A stretch of DNA of 34,219 nt from the NCBI GenBank assembly GCA_964435575.1, contig CAYSZS010000013.1:1-34219 (forward strand). The letters are read 5' to 3'. The notes under the pieces are model-generated. The model was not told the origin of the DNA. It did not search any database and was given only the letters and a program-made list of their open reading frames with translations. Numbering within the stretch: position 1 is the first letter of the stretch; each line of letters begins with the position of its first letter. Made by a program: the position numbers and the translations under genes. Below, one piece after another: positions 12,803 to 19,630 of the stretch. The DNA is from GWB1-39-12 sp964435575. Its GTDB lineage: Bacteria; Patescibacteriota; Microgenomatia; UBA8517.

Positions 12803-14188
12803 ATGGAAGATAAAGTACTTCTTAAAAAGGCTGGTGACATTCTTCGCGACAATTTATATGAGGTTAAATTGAACGGTAAATTATTCAGACGTACAGTTCC
12901 TTCAAAGGAATTTTATATTCATCAGTGGAATTGGGATTCGGCAACACACGCGATGGGATTAGTTTACATTGATGAACAGAGAGCATTTGATGAATTAGAA
13001 TCTTTAGTTTCGGGTCAGTGGAAGGATGGTTTAATAGCTCAAATTACATTCAATCCAAAGGAAACGAAATATTTTCCAGGTCCACAATTTTGGGGTACTG
13101 AAGAATTTGCCAATGGTGATATTGTAACTTCAGGTATAACACAACCACCTTTATTGGCTATTAGTTTTTGTCACGTTTATAAGGTTACTAGGGACAATAA
13201 TCTGAAAACAAAATTAGTAACAGATATTCTTCCTGCAATTATCAGATACCACAAATATTTAAAAAAATACCGGGATCCCGAGCAGAGTGGATTATTGACA
13301 GTTGTTCATCCTTGGGAAAGCGGTACGGATAATTCACCCAGGTGGGACGCCTCCCTAGGTGCTATTTCGCTGAAAGAAATTCCAGATGAAGTGAAAAGTT
13401 TGGTTAATAAATATCGCTCAGACGATAAACTCGGGGATCCGAAACAGCGTCCCGGTTTGGAAGAATACTACAAATATATGTATTTGGTTTGGCTGTTTAA
13501 GAATTGGAAATGGGATTATAACGAAATAGTTAGAAAATCCCCCTTTGCTGTAAAAGACGTATTATTTAATTCTCTTTGGTGTCGCGCCAACCAATTATTA
13601 TCAAAACTTTTAAGAGAACTTGAAAATAAAAAGGAAGCCTTCTTATTTTATGAATGGTCAGAGGAAACCAAAAAAGCGTTAATAGGTTTGTGGGACGAAG
13701 AAGAAAAAGTGTTCACTGATTTAGACGTTTCAAGATCGAAACACGAGAGAATTTATGAAGATACGATTGCCAACTTCACACCTTTGTGGGTGGGACTTAA
13801 GGACGAAAATATATTGGACTCACTTATTGATAAATTAACAGATGAAAAGAAATATTGGTCTAAAGTTCCCGTTCCTACGACGCCATTAGATAGTACAAAA
13901 TTTAATCTTACAAAATACTGGAGAGGTCCGACTTGGCCAATTACTAACTTATTTATTTTGGAAGGTCTCAACTCCTATCAAGAAACGGAATTTCAAAAAC
14001 TTAGGGACTCGATCATTGAAAGTACAATAAAAATGGTTAAGACAAATGGATTTTACGAGTATTACGACCCGGCAAGCGGTGTTGCAAGACCAGATAAATC
14101 AGGCACTTCTTCATTAGGATTCGGATCTTTTAGTTGGACAGCAGCCATTTCCATGTATCTTCTTAATAAATATCGAACATCCTTATAA
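12803..14188 (+). CDS. GH63/MGH1-like glycoside hydrolase
   Basis: The 461-residue (alpha/alpha)6-barrel hydrolase is of the GH63-related mannosylglycerate-hydrolase (MGH1-like) group. Landmarks in order are HQWNWDSATHAMG (~39-51), SGITQPPLLAISF (~111-123), HPWESGTDNSPRWD (~169-182), YEDTIANFTPLWVGL (~318-332), YWRGPTWPITN (~372-382) and GFGSFSWTAA near the C-terminus. The WESGTDNSPRWD and YWRGPTW elements carry the acidic and aromatic sugar-site residues of the family. The likely substrate is a small alpha-glycoside such as glucosyl- or mannosylglycerate, by family inference. There is no signal peptide, so it is cytoplasmic. The glycosyltransferase follows after 3 nt, suggesting one operon for making and recycling one sugar compound. 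Confidence 0.8.
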   Translation: MEDKVLLKKAGDILRDNLYEVKLNGKLFRRTVPSKEFYIHQWNWDSATHAMGLVYIDEQRAFDELESLVSGQWKDGLIAQITFNPKETKYFPGPQFWGTEEFANGDIVTSGITQPPLLAISFCHVYKVTRDNNLKTKLVTDILPAIIRYHKYLKKYRDPEQSGLLTVVHPWESGTDNSPRWDASLGAISLKEIPDEVKSLVNKYRSDDKLGDPKQRPGLEEYYKYMYLVWLFKNWKWDYNEIVRKSPFAVKDVLFNSLWCRANQLLSKLLRELENKKEAFLFYEWSEETKKALIGLWDEEEKVFTDLDVSRSKHERIYEDTIANFTPLWVGLKDENILDSLIDKLTDEKKYWSKVPVPTTPLDSTKFNLTKYWRGPTWPITNLFILEGLNSYQETEFQKLRDSIIESTIKMVKTNGFYEYYDPASGVARPDKSGTSSLGFGSFSWTAAISMYLLNKYRTSL

Positions 14189-14191
14189 AAA

Positions 14192-15436
14192 ATGAACGTC
14201 ATCATTTTAGGCTACAGAGTTGCTGGTTTGGATGGAGTTTCTTTGGAGACAGTTCACTGGAAAAATATTTTGGAGGGAATGGGGCATAGTGTAACTTTGG
14301 TCGCGGGAGAACTTGACCGCGAAGGCATACTTTTGCCCGAGCTTCATTTTAAGTGGCCGAAAGTTGCGGGGATTCACGACAGAATTGTTTATAGCGACGA
14401 ATCCTATGCAAAAGTCGAGAGGGTAATTTTTGGTATGGCGGGGGAAATTGAAGGGAAATTAAGACACCTTTTCAGAAACGGTGCTGCATGTGATTTATTA
14501 ATAATCCCGAATGTTTTCTCGATTCCGATGCACTTTCCCTTGACTGTTGCCTTGACGAGAACCATAGAGGAATTTTCAATTCCTACAATTGCCAGACACC
14601 ATGATTTTTGGTGGGAAAGAGAAAGATACAATAAATCCCATGTGTTTGTCTTTTTTGAAAAATGGTTTCCTCCAAAAATTGAAAATTTGACGCATACGGT
14701 AATTAATTCACTCGCACAAAAAGCGCTCAAAGAAAAAACGGGAATTGTTGCTCCAATAATTTCTGACACTTTTGATTTTGAAGACAAAACATTGGGCGTT
14801 ATTGATTCGTACTCAAAGCATTTTAGGCGCGATTTTGAAATAACAGAAGATGACATTGTTTTTTTACAGGCAACAAGAATTGTGCCAAGAAAAAGGGTCG
14901 AACTTTCTATTGAACTTATTAGCAAGATGAATTTGCCAAGAATAGTCCTTGTAATAAGCGGAAATGAGGGAGATGAACAAAGAGGCTATTTAAAAAAGCT
15001 TAAAGAAATGGTTAGAAGTCTTAACATAAGTTGCAAATTTATCGGTGATAGAGTGAATTCGCAAAGAAAGATAGTCGGAGGAAAAAGAGTTTACAGTTTA
15101 TGGGATTGTTATGCAAATAGCGATTTTGTTACCTACCCCACAGAAATGGAGGGTTTCGGCAATCAATTTGTGGAAACCATGTACTTTAAAAAACCAATCG
15201 TATTGACACCATACGAGGTATATAAAAGCGACATCAAACCCTTAGGTTTTGAAATAATCGAGATGCCCGATAGGGTAACAGATGATGTAATAAAGCAAAT
15301 TAGGCAAACACTAGAAGATCCCGAAAAGAAAGAGAGGGTGGTTGAAAGGAATTTTGAGCTTGGAAAAAAACATTTTTCTTACGAAGTAGTTCAGAAAAAG
15401 CTTTTAAAAATTTTTAAAGAAATGAATCTTTTGTGA
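14192..15436 (+). CDS. GT4-type glycosyltransferase
   Basis: The 414-residue GT-B glycosyltransferase, family 4-like, is retaining and nucleotide-sugar dependent. The N-terminal domain has GYRVAGLDGVSLETVHW (7-23) and LVAGELDREG. The C-terminal donor domain has QATRIVPRKRVELSIELI (~229-246), VISGNEGDEQRGY and EMEGFGNQFVETMYFKKP. The latter is the E-x7-E region binding the donor ribose/phosphate. The N-terminal signature and the linked MGH1-like hydrolase make a compatible-solute glycosyltransferase (MggA-like) plausible. A cell-surface glycan role is the alternative. Its TGA overlaps the 3' end of a convergent tRNA gene by one base. Confidence 0.8.
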   Translation: MNVIILGYRVAGLDGVSLETVHWKNILEGMGHSVTLVAGELDREGILLPELHFKWPKVAGIHDRIVYSDESYAKVERVIFGMAGEIEGKLRHLFRNGAACDLLIIPNVFSIPMHFPLTVALTRTIEEFSIPTIARHHDFWWERERYNKSHVFVFFEKWFPPKIENLTHTVINSLAQKALKEKTGIVAPIISDTFDFEDKTLGVIDSYSKHFRRDFEITEDDIVFLQATRIVPRKRVELSIELISKMNLPRIVLVISGNEGDEQRGYLKKLKEMVRSLNISCKFIGDRVNSQRKIVGGKRVYSLWDCYANSDFVTYPTEMEGFGNQFVETMYFKKPIVLTPYEVYKSDIKPLGFEIIEMPDRVTDDVIKQIRQTLEDPEKKERVVERNFELGKKHFSYEVVQKKLLKIFKEMNLL

Positions 15437-15508
15437 GCCCTCGTCCGGGATCGAACCGGAGACTTCATTCTTACCAAGAATGCGCTCTGCCAACTGAGCT
15501 ACGAGGGC
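15436..15508 (-). tRNA. tRNA-Thr (anticodon GGT)
   Basis: The minus-strand 73-nt cloverleaf has acceptor GCCCTCG/CGAGGGC, D-arm AGCTCAGTTGGCAGAGC, anticodon loop TTGGTAA on a CATTC/GAATG stem, and T-arm CCGGTTCGATCCCGG. The discriminator is T and the CCA is not encoded. Its last base coincides with the last base of the opposing glycosyltransferase stop codon. Confidence 0.95.
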
Positions 15509-15546
15509 ATTTGTGATGACAACGTATAATTTTAAACCATTTGACT

Positions 15547-15577
15547 TTGAAAACCAAGCTATATAAAGTTGTATAAT
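15547..15577 (+). promoter_or_regulatory. Promoter TTGAAA-N19-TATAAT
   Basis: The -35 TTGAAA (15547-15552) and the consensus -10 TATAAT (15572-15577) are 19 nt apart. The +1 falls at about 15582-15584, on the ATG at 15582, indicating a leaderless mRNA. Confidence 0.5.
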
Positions 15578-15581
15578 AGGG

Positions 15582-15836
15582 ATGGCCAAAAAACAAAAAA
15601 GTACGCTTGGACTTTTGGGAATTCTACTTTTAGTCATAGGTGTTGCTGCCGGAGTTATTCTGGTTATGCAGGTTCAGGATTTCAGAAACAAAGCCAAAGA
15701 GTTGGAAAATGAAACTTTTGTCGTATGTCATAAGGAAGAGGGAGGAGACTATTGGAGTTTAATAGAAGTAAAAGAAAGCGAGCTGGAAGAGTATTTGAAT
15801 CGCGGAGATATACTTGGTGGATGTCCGGTTGAATAA
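15582..15836 (+). CDS. Small anchored protein with paired Cys
   Basis: The 84-residue protein has a basic N-terminus (MAKKQKS), one membrane segment (~10-29), then a short acidic extracytoplasmic domain. The domain has VVCHKEEGGDYWSLIEV (~47-63) and ends GGCPVE. The two Cys could form a disulfide. It resembles the small extracytoplasmic domains common in CPR membrane proteins. The function is unknown. It lies upstream of a similar-topology cohesin-like protein that has its own promoter. Confidence 0.6.
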   Translation: MAKKQKSTLGLLGILLLVIGVAAGVILVMQVQDFRNKAKELENETFVVCHKEEGGDYWSLIEVKESELEEYLNRGDILGGCPVE

Positions 15837-15855
15837 TGTAAATTTAAAATAGCTC

Positions 15856-15885
15856 TTGCAAAAGGTATTTGTAAGGTGATTTAAT
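15856..15885 (+). promoter_or_regulatory. Promoter TTGCAA-N18-TTTAAT
   Basis: The -35 TTGCAA (15856-15861) and -10 TTTAAT (15880-15885) are 18 nt apart. The predicted +1 is 15892, the A of the start codon. Confidence 0.5.
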
Positions 15886-15891
15886 ATATAT

Positions 15892-16701
15892 ATGCCTGCG
15901 AAAAAGATAATCGTTGCCCTACTTATAATCGTAGTTGCCGTAGGTGGTTTTGTGGCTGGACTTTTTCTATTAAGGGAGCGTCAGGAACTTCGTGAAGAAG
16001 CGTCGGTTCCGACCGGCCAGGCCGAAGTTTCTATTACTCCAGAGAGCGGCGACTATGTCGTTGGGGAAACTATCAACGCAAGCATCTATTTTAATCCCGC
16101 AAATATCGCAATATCCGGTGTTGCTGTTAGGCTGACTTATCCATTTTCGGGGACCACTCCTGAGGTAAGTGTTGCCGCTATCGAGGTAAACTCCGCACTT
16201 TTATCGTCGGGGGATTGGACTTGTCCGATACAAAACTCCAGTTTATCGGGTGGAAATGTTGTTGTTGACATTTCTTGTACAAATACCAGCGCCTTCGGGT
16301 TTAGTGCAAACACGGCAACACTTTTGGCAAATTTAAACTTGAGAGTTGATAGAGCACCTTCGGTTTCGCCACTGGTTATTCGTTTTGATCCGGCGGAATC
16401 AATTATTACCAGAAAAACCAACAATGAGGACATTCTTCTTATCCCAACATCAACAGGAAGCTATACTGTAGCCGGGGCTACGAATCAGGTAACAGGTAGT
16501 CCCACCCCAACTACTCGTGTGACAGGTAGTCCTTCTCCGACAACGAGACTGACGGCTACTCCTACCGGCGCTCTGACACTAACTCCGACTGCCACGACGA
16601 CAAAGGGCGGGCTTCCTGACGCGGGAGTTTCGTACCCGACTTTTATAGGAGCCGGACTCGGAATACTTGTCATAATAGGAGCAGCGCTATTGGCGCTCTA
16701 G
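15892..16701 (+). CDS. Cohesin-like surface protein with LPDAG and C-terminal anchor
   Basis: The 269-residue protein has a signal/anchor helix (~5-27) and a cohesin-like beta-sandwich (~42-195), starting AEVSITPESGDYVVGETI and holding two Cys in the middle. A Thr/Pro-rich linker follows (~200-240, TGSPTPTTRV repeats). The C-terminal block is GLPDAG followed by a hydrophobic helix to the last residue. LPDAG plus a membrane helix resembles a sortase sorting signal (LPxTG-like), but the usual positive tail is missing, so sortase processing is uncertain. Cohesin-like modules mediate protein or glycan contacts at the cell surface. A 31-residue membrane peptide follows. Confidence 0.7.
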   Translation: MPAKKIIVALLIIVVAVGGFVAGLFLLRERQELREEASVPTGQAEVSITPESGDYVVGETINASIYFNPANIAISGVAVRLTYPFSGTTPEVSVAAIEVNSALLSSGDWTCPIQNSSLSGGNVVVDISCTNTSAFGFSANTATLLANLNLRVDRAPSVSPLVIRFDPAESIITRKTNNEDILLIPTSTGSYTVAGATNQVTGSPTPTTRVTGSPSPTTRLTATPTGALTLTPTATTTKGGLPDAGVSYPTFIGAGLGILVIIGAALLAL

Positions 16702-16710
16702 TCAAAAAAG

Positions 16711-16806
16711 ATGGCAACAAAGAAAAAGGATTTATCCTTATTACATATCCTTATTGCCTGCGCGATTTTCGCGTTTGTTATCGCGGGGATTATTTTTGTC
16801 CGCTAA
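16711..16806 (+). CDS. 31-aa single-pass membrane peptide
   Basis: The ORF encodes MATKKKDLSLLHILIACAIF followed by a hydrophobic stretch ending in VR. It has a basic N-terminus and a single helix, a clean tail-anchor-like design. It starts 9 nt after the surface-protein stop and is followed 22 nt later by the CapA gene. Codon use looks like its neighbours, so it is probably a real micro-protein. Its function is unknown. Confidence 0.45.
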   Translation: MATKKKDLSLLHILIACAIFAFVIAGIIFVR

Positions 16807-16828
16807 ATTTCATAAAAGCGGTTAAGCG

Positions 16829-17899
16829 TTGAAAGACCACTTCTTAAGGTTCTTGTTATATTTTCTCCTTTTTATTTCTGGCATGTTCTTTTCTTTTGTC
16901 ACAAATCCACTGAAAACTGAAATCTCAAAAAACGTTCAGAAACCAGGATATATTTCTTATCCAAGAGAATTTGAAGAAAATGAGGAGATTACCATACTTT
17001 CTACCGGTGACGTGATGCTTGGAAGAAAAGTAACTATTGAGTCTTTGGAAAAAAATGATCCTATTTATCCGTTCCGACTGGTAGGGGGGCTACTTAGAGA
17101 GGCAGACTTAGTTTTCATCAACCTGGAAAACCCGATAATTAAAGATTGTCCCAAAAGCGAAGTTGGTTTTAAGTTTTGCGCCCCGTCGGAAATGGTTGCT
17201 GGACTCACTTATGCCGGAATTGACGTTGCTTCCCTGGCCAATAATCACTCGCAAAACTTTGGCAAGGAAGGTTTGGATGAAACTATAAAGTTTTTAGAAA
17301 GCAAAGGAATTTTGGTTACAGGGGTAGGCAAGTTGGTGATTAAAGAGGTTAACGGAACTACCTTTGGATTTTTGGGATATGATAAAGCACAACAAGGGAA
17401 TCCGAAATTGGAGGATGGCGAAATCGCATTAATTAAAAATTCAGACAGCTTAGTGGACGTACTAATTGTGGGTATGCATTGGGGAGTTGAATATCAAGAT
17501 AAGGCTTTACCAGGAGTGCGGAGTTTTGCTCATGACTTAGTAAAAAATGGGGCAGACGTAATTATCGGTCATCATCCCCATTGGGTTCAGGACGTGGATT
17601 GTTTCAAAGAAGTAACGGGTGCCAATTTGAATACACCCGACCTGCCCGAAAATGCTGCGCATTATGCGTTGCAGGCGGGCGGGTGGTATAGGTTCACACC
17701 TCTGGGTAATTCTTGTCCTGCAGGTTCAAAACCGGTTTATTATTCTCTTGGAAATTTTATATTTGACCAGATGTGGAGCGAGGAAACTCGGCAGGGTGCC
17801 GTTGCCAAATTAACTTTCAAGGGTGGAAAATTGATTGAACACGAACTGCTGAAGATTTATATGACTAATTGGGCTCAACCTGAGTTTGTGGATAAATAA
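16829..17899 (+). CDS. CapA-family (PgsA-like) metallophosphatase-fold protein
   Basis: The 356-residue protein has an N-terminal membrane anchor (~5-24) and an extracytoplasmic CapA domain. Family motifs are STGDVMLGRKV (~58-68), VFINLENPI (~99-107), SLANNHSQNFGKEGL (~136-150), GMHWGVEYQ (~215-223), IIGHHPHWVQ (~246-255) and YSLGNFIFDQ (~307-316). These are the residues that align with the metal-binding site of calcineurin-like phosphatases. CapA/PgsA proteins take part in poly-gamma-glutamate or capsule export, but many are of unknown role, and no capBC is nearby. The start is TTG at 16829, with no strong ribosome binding site. Confidence 0.85.
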   Translation: MKDHFLRFLLYFLLFISGMFFSFVTNPLKTEISKNVQKPGYISYPREFEENEEITILSTGDVMLGRKVTIESLEKNDPIYPFRLVGGLLREADLVFINLENPIIKDCPKSEVGFKFCAPSEMVAGLTYAGIDVASLANNHSQNFGKEGLDETIKFLESKGILVTGVGKLVIKEVNGTTFGFLGYDKAQQGNPKLEDGEIALIKNSDSLVDVLIVGMHWGVEYQDKALPGVRSFAHDLVKNGADVIIGHHPHWVQDVDCFKEVTGANLNTPDLPENAAHYALQAGGWYRFTPLGNSCPAGSKPVYYSLGNFIFDQMWSEETRQGAVAKLTFKGGKLIEHELLKIYMTNWAQPEFVDK

Positions 17900-17910
17900 C
17901 AATTGATATT

Positions 17911-17929
17911 GTGCTGGGAGTAGGGTTCG
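17911..17929. repeat. Duplicate of the tRNA-Tyr 3' end
   Basis: GTGCTGGGAGTAGGGTTCG is an exact 19-nt copy of 17996-18014. The copy covers the acceptor 3' strand, the discriminator and half the T-arm of tRNA-Tyr. The copies are 85 nt apart. This is the footprint left by tRNA-targeting integrases or by partial tandem duplication. Confidence 0.7.
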
Positions 17930-17996
17930 CCGTGCATAGTATAAAATACCTTACTTGCGCGCTTTCGATCGCTATGACCTGCACGAGTGTAACGAG

Positions 17997-18081
17997 TGCT
18001 GGGAGTAGGGTTCGAACCTACGTAGCCCGTTCGGGCGTCAGTTTTACAGACTGATGCGTTTGACCACTCCGCCATCCCAGC
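17997..18081 (-). tRNA. tRNA-Tyr (anticodon GTA)
   Basis: The minus-strand 85-nt class II tRNA has acceptor GCTGGGA/TCCCAGC and discriminator A. The anticodon loop is CTGTAAA on a TCAGT/ACTGA stem, and the long variable arm is CGCCCGAACGGGC. The T-arm is TAGGTTCGAACCCTA. The CCA is not encoded. It is 4 nt downstream of tRNA-Thr. Confidence 0.95.
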
Positions 18082-18085
18082 AGTG

Positions 18086-18157
18086 AGCCGACGAGTGGAT
18101 TCGAACCACTGACTTGCTGTTTACAAAACAGCTACTCTACCGCTGAGTTACGCCGGC
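18086..18157 (-). tRNA. tRNA-Thr (anticodon TGT)
   Basis: The minus-strand 72-nt cloverleaf has acceptor GCCGGCG/CGTCGGC (one G-T pair), anticodon loop TTTGTAA on a GCTGT/ACAGC stem, and T-arm GTGGTTCGAATCCAC. The discriminator is T. It is the second tRNA-Thr in the window and is in tandem with tRNA-Tyr, an order also known from the E. coli thrU-tyrU cluster. Confidence 0.95.
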
Positions 18158-18215
18158 ACAGGACAAATTATAACAGATTTGAAGCCCTTTTTGAAGCTGG
18201 ATTTGCTCACAAAGT

Positions 18216-18486
18216 TGACCCTGCTTTGCCAGGTACCAGACGGTACCTGGCTTTGGAATTCGGATGAAGACTTTTCCCGGATGTTTCCAGGTGGGTAGGC
18301 TGCCTCGAAGTCCTTAGAACCCTTCGACTCGCTTTCGCTCGCTCAGGGCTTTCGCCCCTCGACAAGTTTTGCTTATCTTTGGACTCCGTGGAAATCGAGA
18401 ACTCTGCCCCTAGGCCCTTAATTCATGGGCACCCAAAGTAAGATATCGGTGAGAAAAGACTTTCCCGAATTTCCTCTACAGGGTCA
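18216..18486 (-). ncRNA. Candidate structured RNA, about 270 nt, unassigned
   Basis: No ORF covers this stretch, but it folds well by eye. Outer helix: 18479-18486 with 18216-18223 (8 bp). Second helix: 18465-18474 with 18255-18263 (one bulge). Terminal hairpin: 18229-18250 (9 bp, 4-nt loop). An inner helix GGAGTCC/GGACTTC and two GAAA-capped hairpins are also visible, one being GGGC-GAAA-GCCC. Two related elements, TCGGGAAAGTC and CCGGGAAAAGTC, sit near the two ends. A promoter-like TGCTACAAT lies just upstream and two tRNAs lie downstream on the same strand. I looked for RNase P RNA, tmRNA and SRP RNA signatures and found none convincingly. It may be a very divergent known RNA or a new one. 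Confidence 0.45.
18320..18348. repeat. Palindromic repeat inside the candidate RNA
   Basis: CCCTTCGACTCG then CTTTCG then CTCGCTCAGGG: an imperfect palindrome of the CCTGAGCG/GTCGAAGG family found at three other places in the window. In the minus-strand RNA it would form a GAAA-capped arm. Confidence 0.5.
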
Positions 18487-18491
18487 GTTAT

Positions 18492-18500
18492 ATTGTAGCA
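18492..18500 (-). promoter_or_regulatory. Extended -10 for the candidate RNA
   Basis: The minus strand reads TGCTACAAT, an extended -10 with one mismatch in the hexamer. The predicted +1 falls at about 18485, the first base of the outer helix of the candidate RNA. Confidence 0.4.
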
Positions 18501-18550
18501 AGTGAGGTCAATACTTTAAATAGCGAGAATTCTCCTTGGTTATCCAAAGT

Positions 18551-19192
18551 TCAGATTAAATTAGCACCCGGCAAGAGAATTCTCAATATGAAGTCGAAAA
18601 CAGGCGATATAAGAAGCATCAAAGGAGATCTACCCCCAAGTGTTGGGAAGATTAAGAAAAATAATATCAAAATTCCATACCTTTTTAAGAAAAGGTCAGC
18701 CTCATATGCGTCTTTTTCGGGTAGGAATCCCACAAATATTTTTCCCCCATCGAGAGGATGAACAGGAATTAAATTGAAAACGGCTAAGACGACATTAAGA
18801 GTTATTAAGGGATAAAAAAGGGAAGCCACAAAAACGGTGGGTAATACAAATCTCAATAATAATGAAAGAATGATCGCAAAAGTTAGATTTGAAGCAGGGC
18901 CAGCAAGAGAAATAAGAGCTGAATCTCGGCGGGGATTTTTAAGATTATATGGATCAAATTGGACGGGTTTAGCCCAACCAAAGGGTATTACCGGAAATCC
19001 TAGCGCCCTCATAATGACTAAAAACAAGAGCAAAGTTGTGCCGATGGGGTCATAGTGAACAATTGGGTTTAGAGAGAGGCGTCCCATAAGCCTTGCAGTA
19101 GGGTCCCCAAGACGGTCACTCATCCAAGCATGAGAGGCTTCGTGAATTGTGATTGCGACAACAAATGCGATTATCCAGCCGATTATTTCCAT
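18551..19192 (-). CDS. Site-2 protease family (M50) membrane metalloprotease
   Basis: About 213 residues from the ATG at 19192. The first helix carries HEASHAW (zinc HExxH, ~17-23) followed by DRLGDPTARLMGRLSLNP, as in short M50B proteins. A later segment has NLIPVHPLDGGKI with the third zinc ligand Asp in LDGG. There are four to five membrane segments and no PDZ domain, so it is the minimal form, probably an intramembrane protease of unknown substrate. An upstream ATG (19267) would add 25 residues, but HExxH placement and family length favour 19192. Confidence 0.85.
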   Translation of the reverse strand: MEIIGWIIAFVVAITIHEASHAWMSDRLGDPTARLMGRLSLNPIVHYDPIGTTLLLFLVIMRALGFPVIPFGWAKPVQFDPYNLKNPRRDSALISLAGPASNLTFAIILSLLLRFVLPTVFVASLFYPLITLNVVLAVFNLIPVHPLDGGKIFVGFLPEKDAYEADLFLKRYGILILFFLIFPTLGGRSPLMLLISPVFDFILRILLPGANLI

Positions 19193-19337
19193 ATGGTCTT
19201 TGATAATTGAACGCTTTATTAGTATAATAGACAAGCTTGTAAATGCAAAATAGCTACATGGTTGCATAGCTAAATGGTTATTGTAAACTAAGTGACCGTT
19301 AAGCTATTTAACCATTTAACAATTTAACTATCTAACC

Positions 19338-19589
19338 ATGTCATACATTTGCCAAATTTGCGGTAAAAAAACTGTTGTTGGAAGTTCACAGAAGCACAGG
19401 AGGGGTGTTGCGGGGAAGCGTTGGAAGAAAAGCGCTCCTTCAACACCACGTTTATTCATGCCCAATCTTCAAAGAGTGTCTTTACGTATCCGTGGCGAAG
19501 TTAGGCAGATGCGCATTTGCACAAAATGCCTGAAAAGAATCAAAAAATACGGCGCCATCAGAGAATACAAAAATATTGCGGTCTTGTAA
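19338..19589 (+). CDS. rpmB: 50S ribosomal protein L28
   Basis: The 83-residue bL28 is a structural protein of the large ribosomal subunit. Features are CQICGKK at 5-11, the HRRGVAGKRW basic segment, RLFMPNLQRV, RIRGEVRQMRICTKCLKRIKK and two CxxC pairs for zinc. It stands alone, between divergent and convergent neighbours. Downstream, CCCGATATT (19596-19604) and AATATCGGG (19640-19648) form a wide inverted repeat that reaches into the end of fmt and might stop transcription from both sides. Confidence 0.95.
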   Translation: MSYICQICGKKTVVGSSQKHRRGVAGKRWKKSAPSTPRLFMPNLQRVSLRIRGEVRQMRICTKCLKRIKKYGAIREYKNIAVL

Positions 19590-19630
19590 TATTTTCCCGA
19601 TATTTGAACGTAGTCAAAATCGGATGTTGA

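Noticed and set aside
17875..18075. ORF over tRNA-Tyr
   Set aside because: It lies on top of the tRNA and its 3' duplicate. It is an artefact of tRNA sequence.
18216..18486. RNase P RNA (rnpB)
   Set aside because: GAGGAAATTCGGGAAAGTC on the minus strand and GGGTAGGCTGC on the plus strand recall pieces of rnpB. The two lie on opposite strands, the GAGGAAAGTCC core is not matched, no ACAGAA region is found, and helix order does not fit. Kept as an unassigned RNA.
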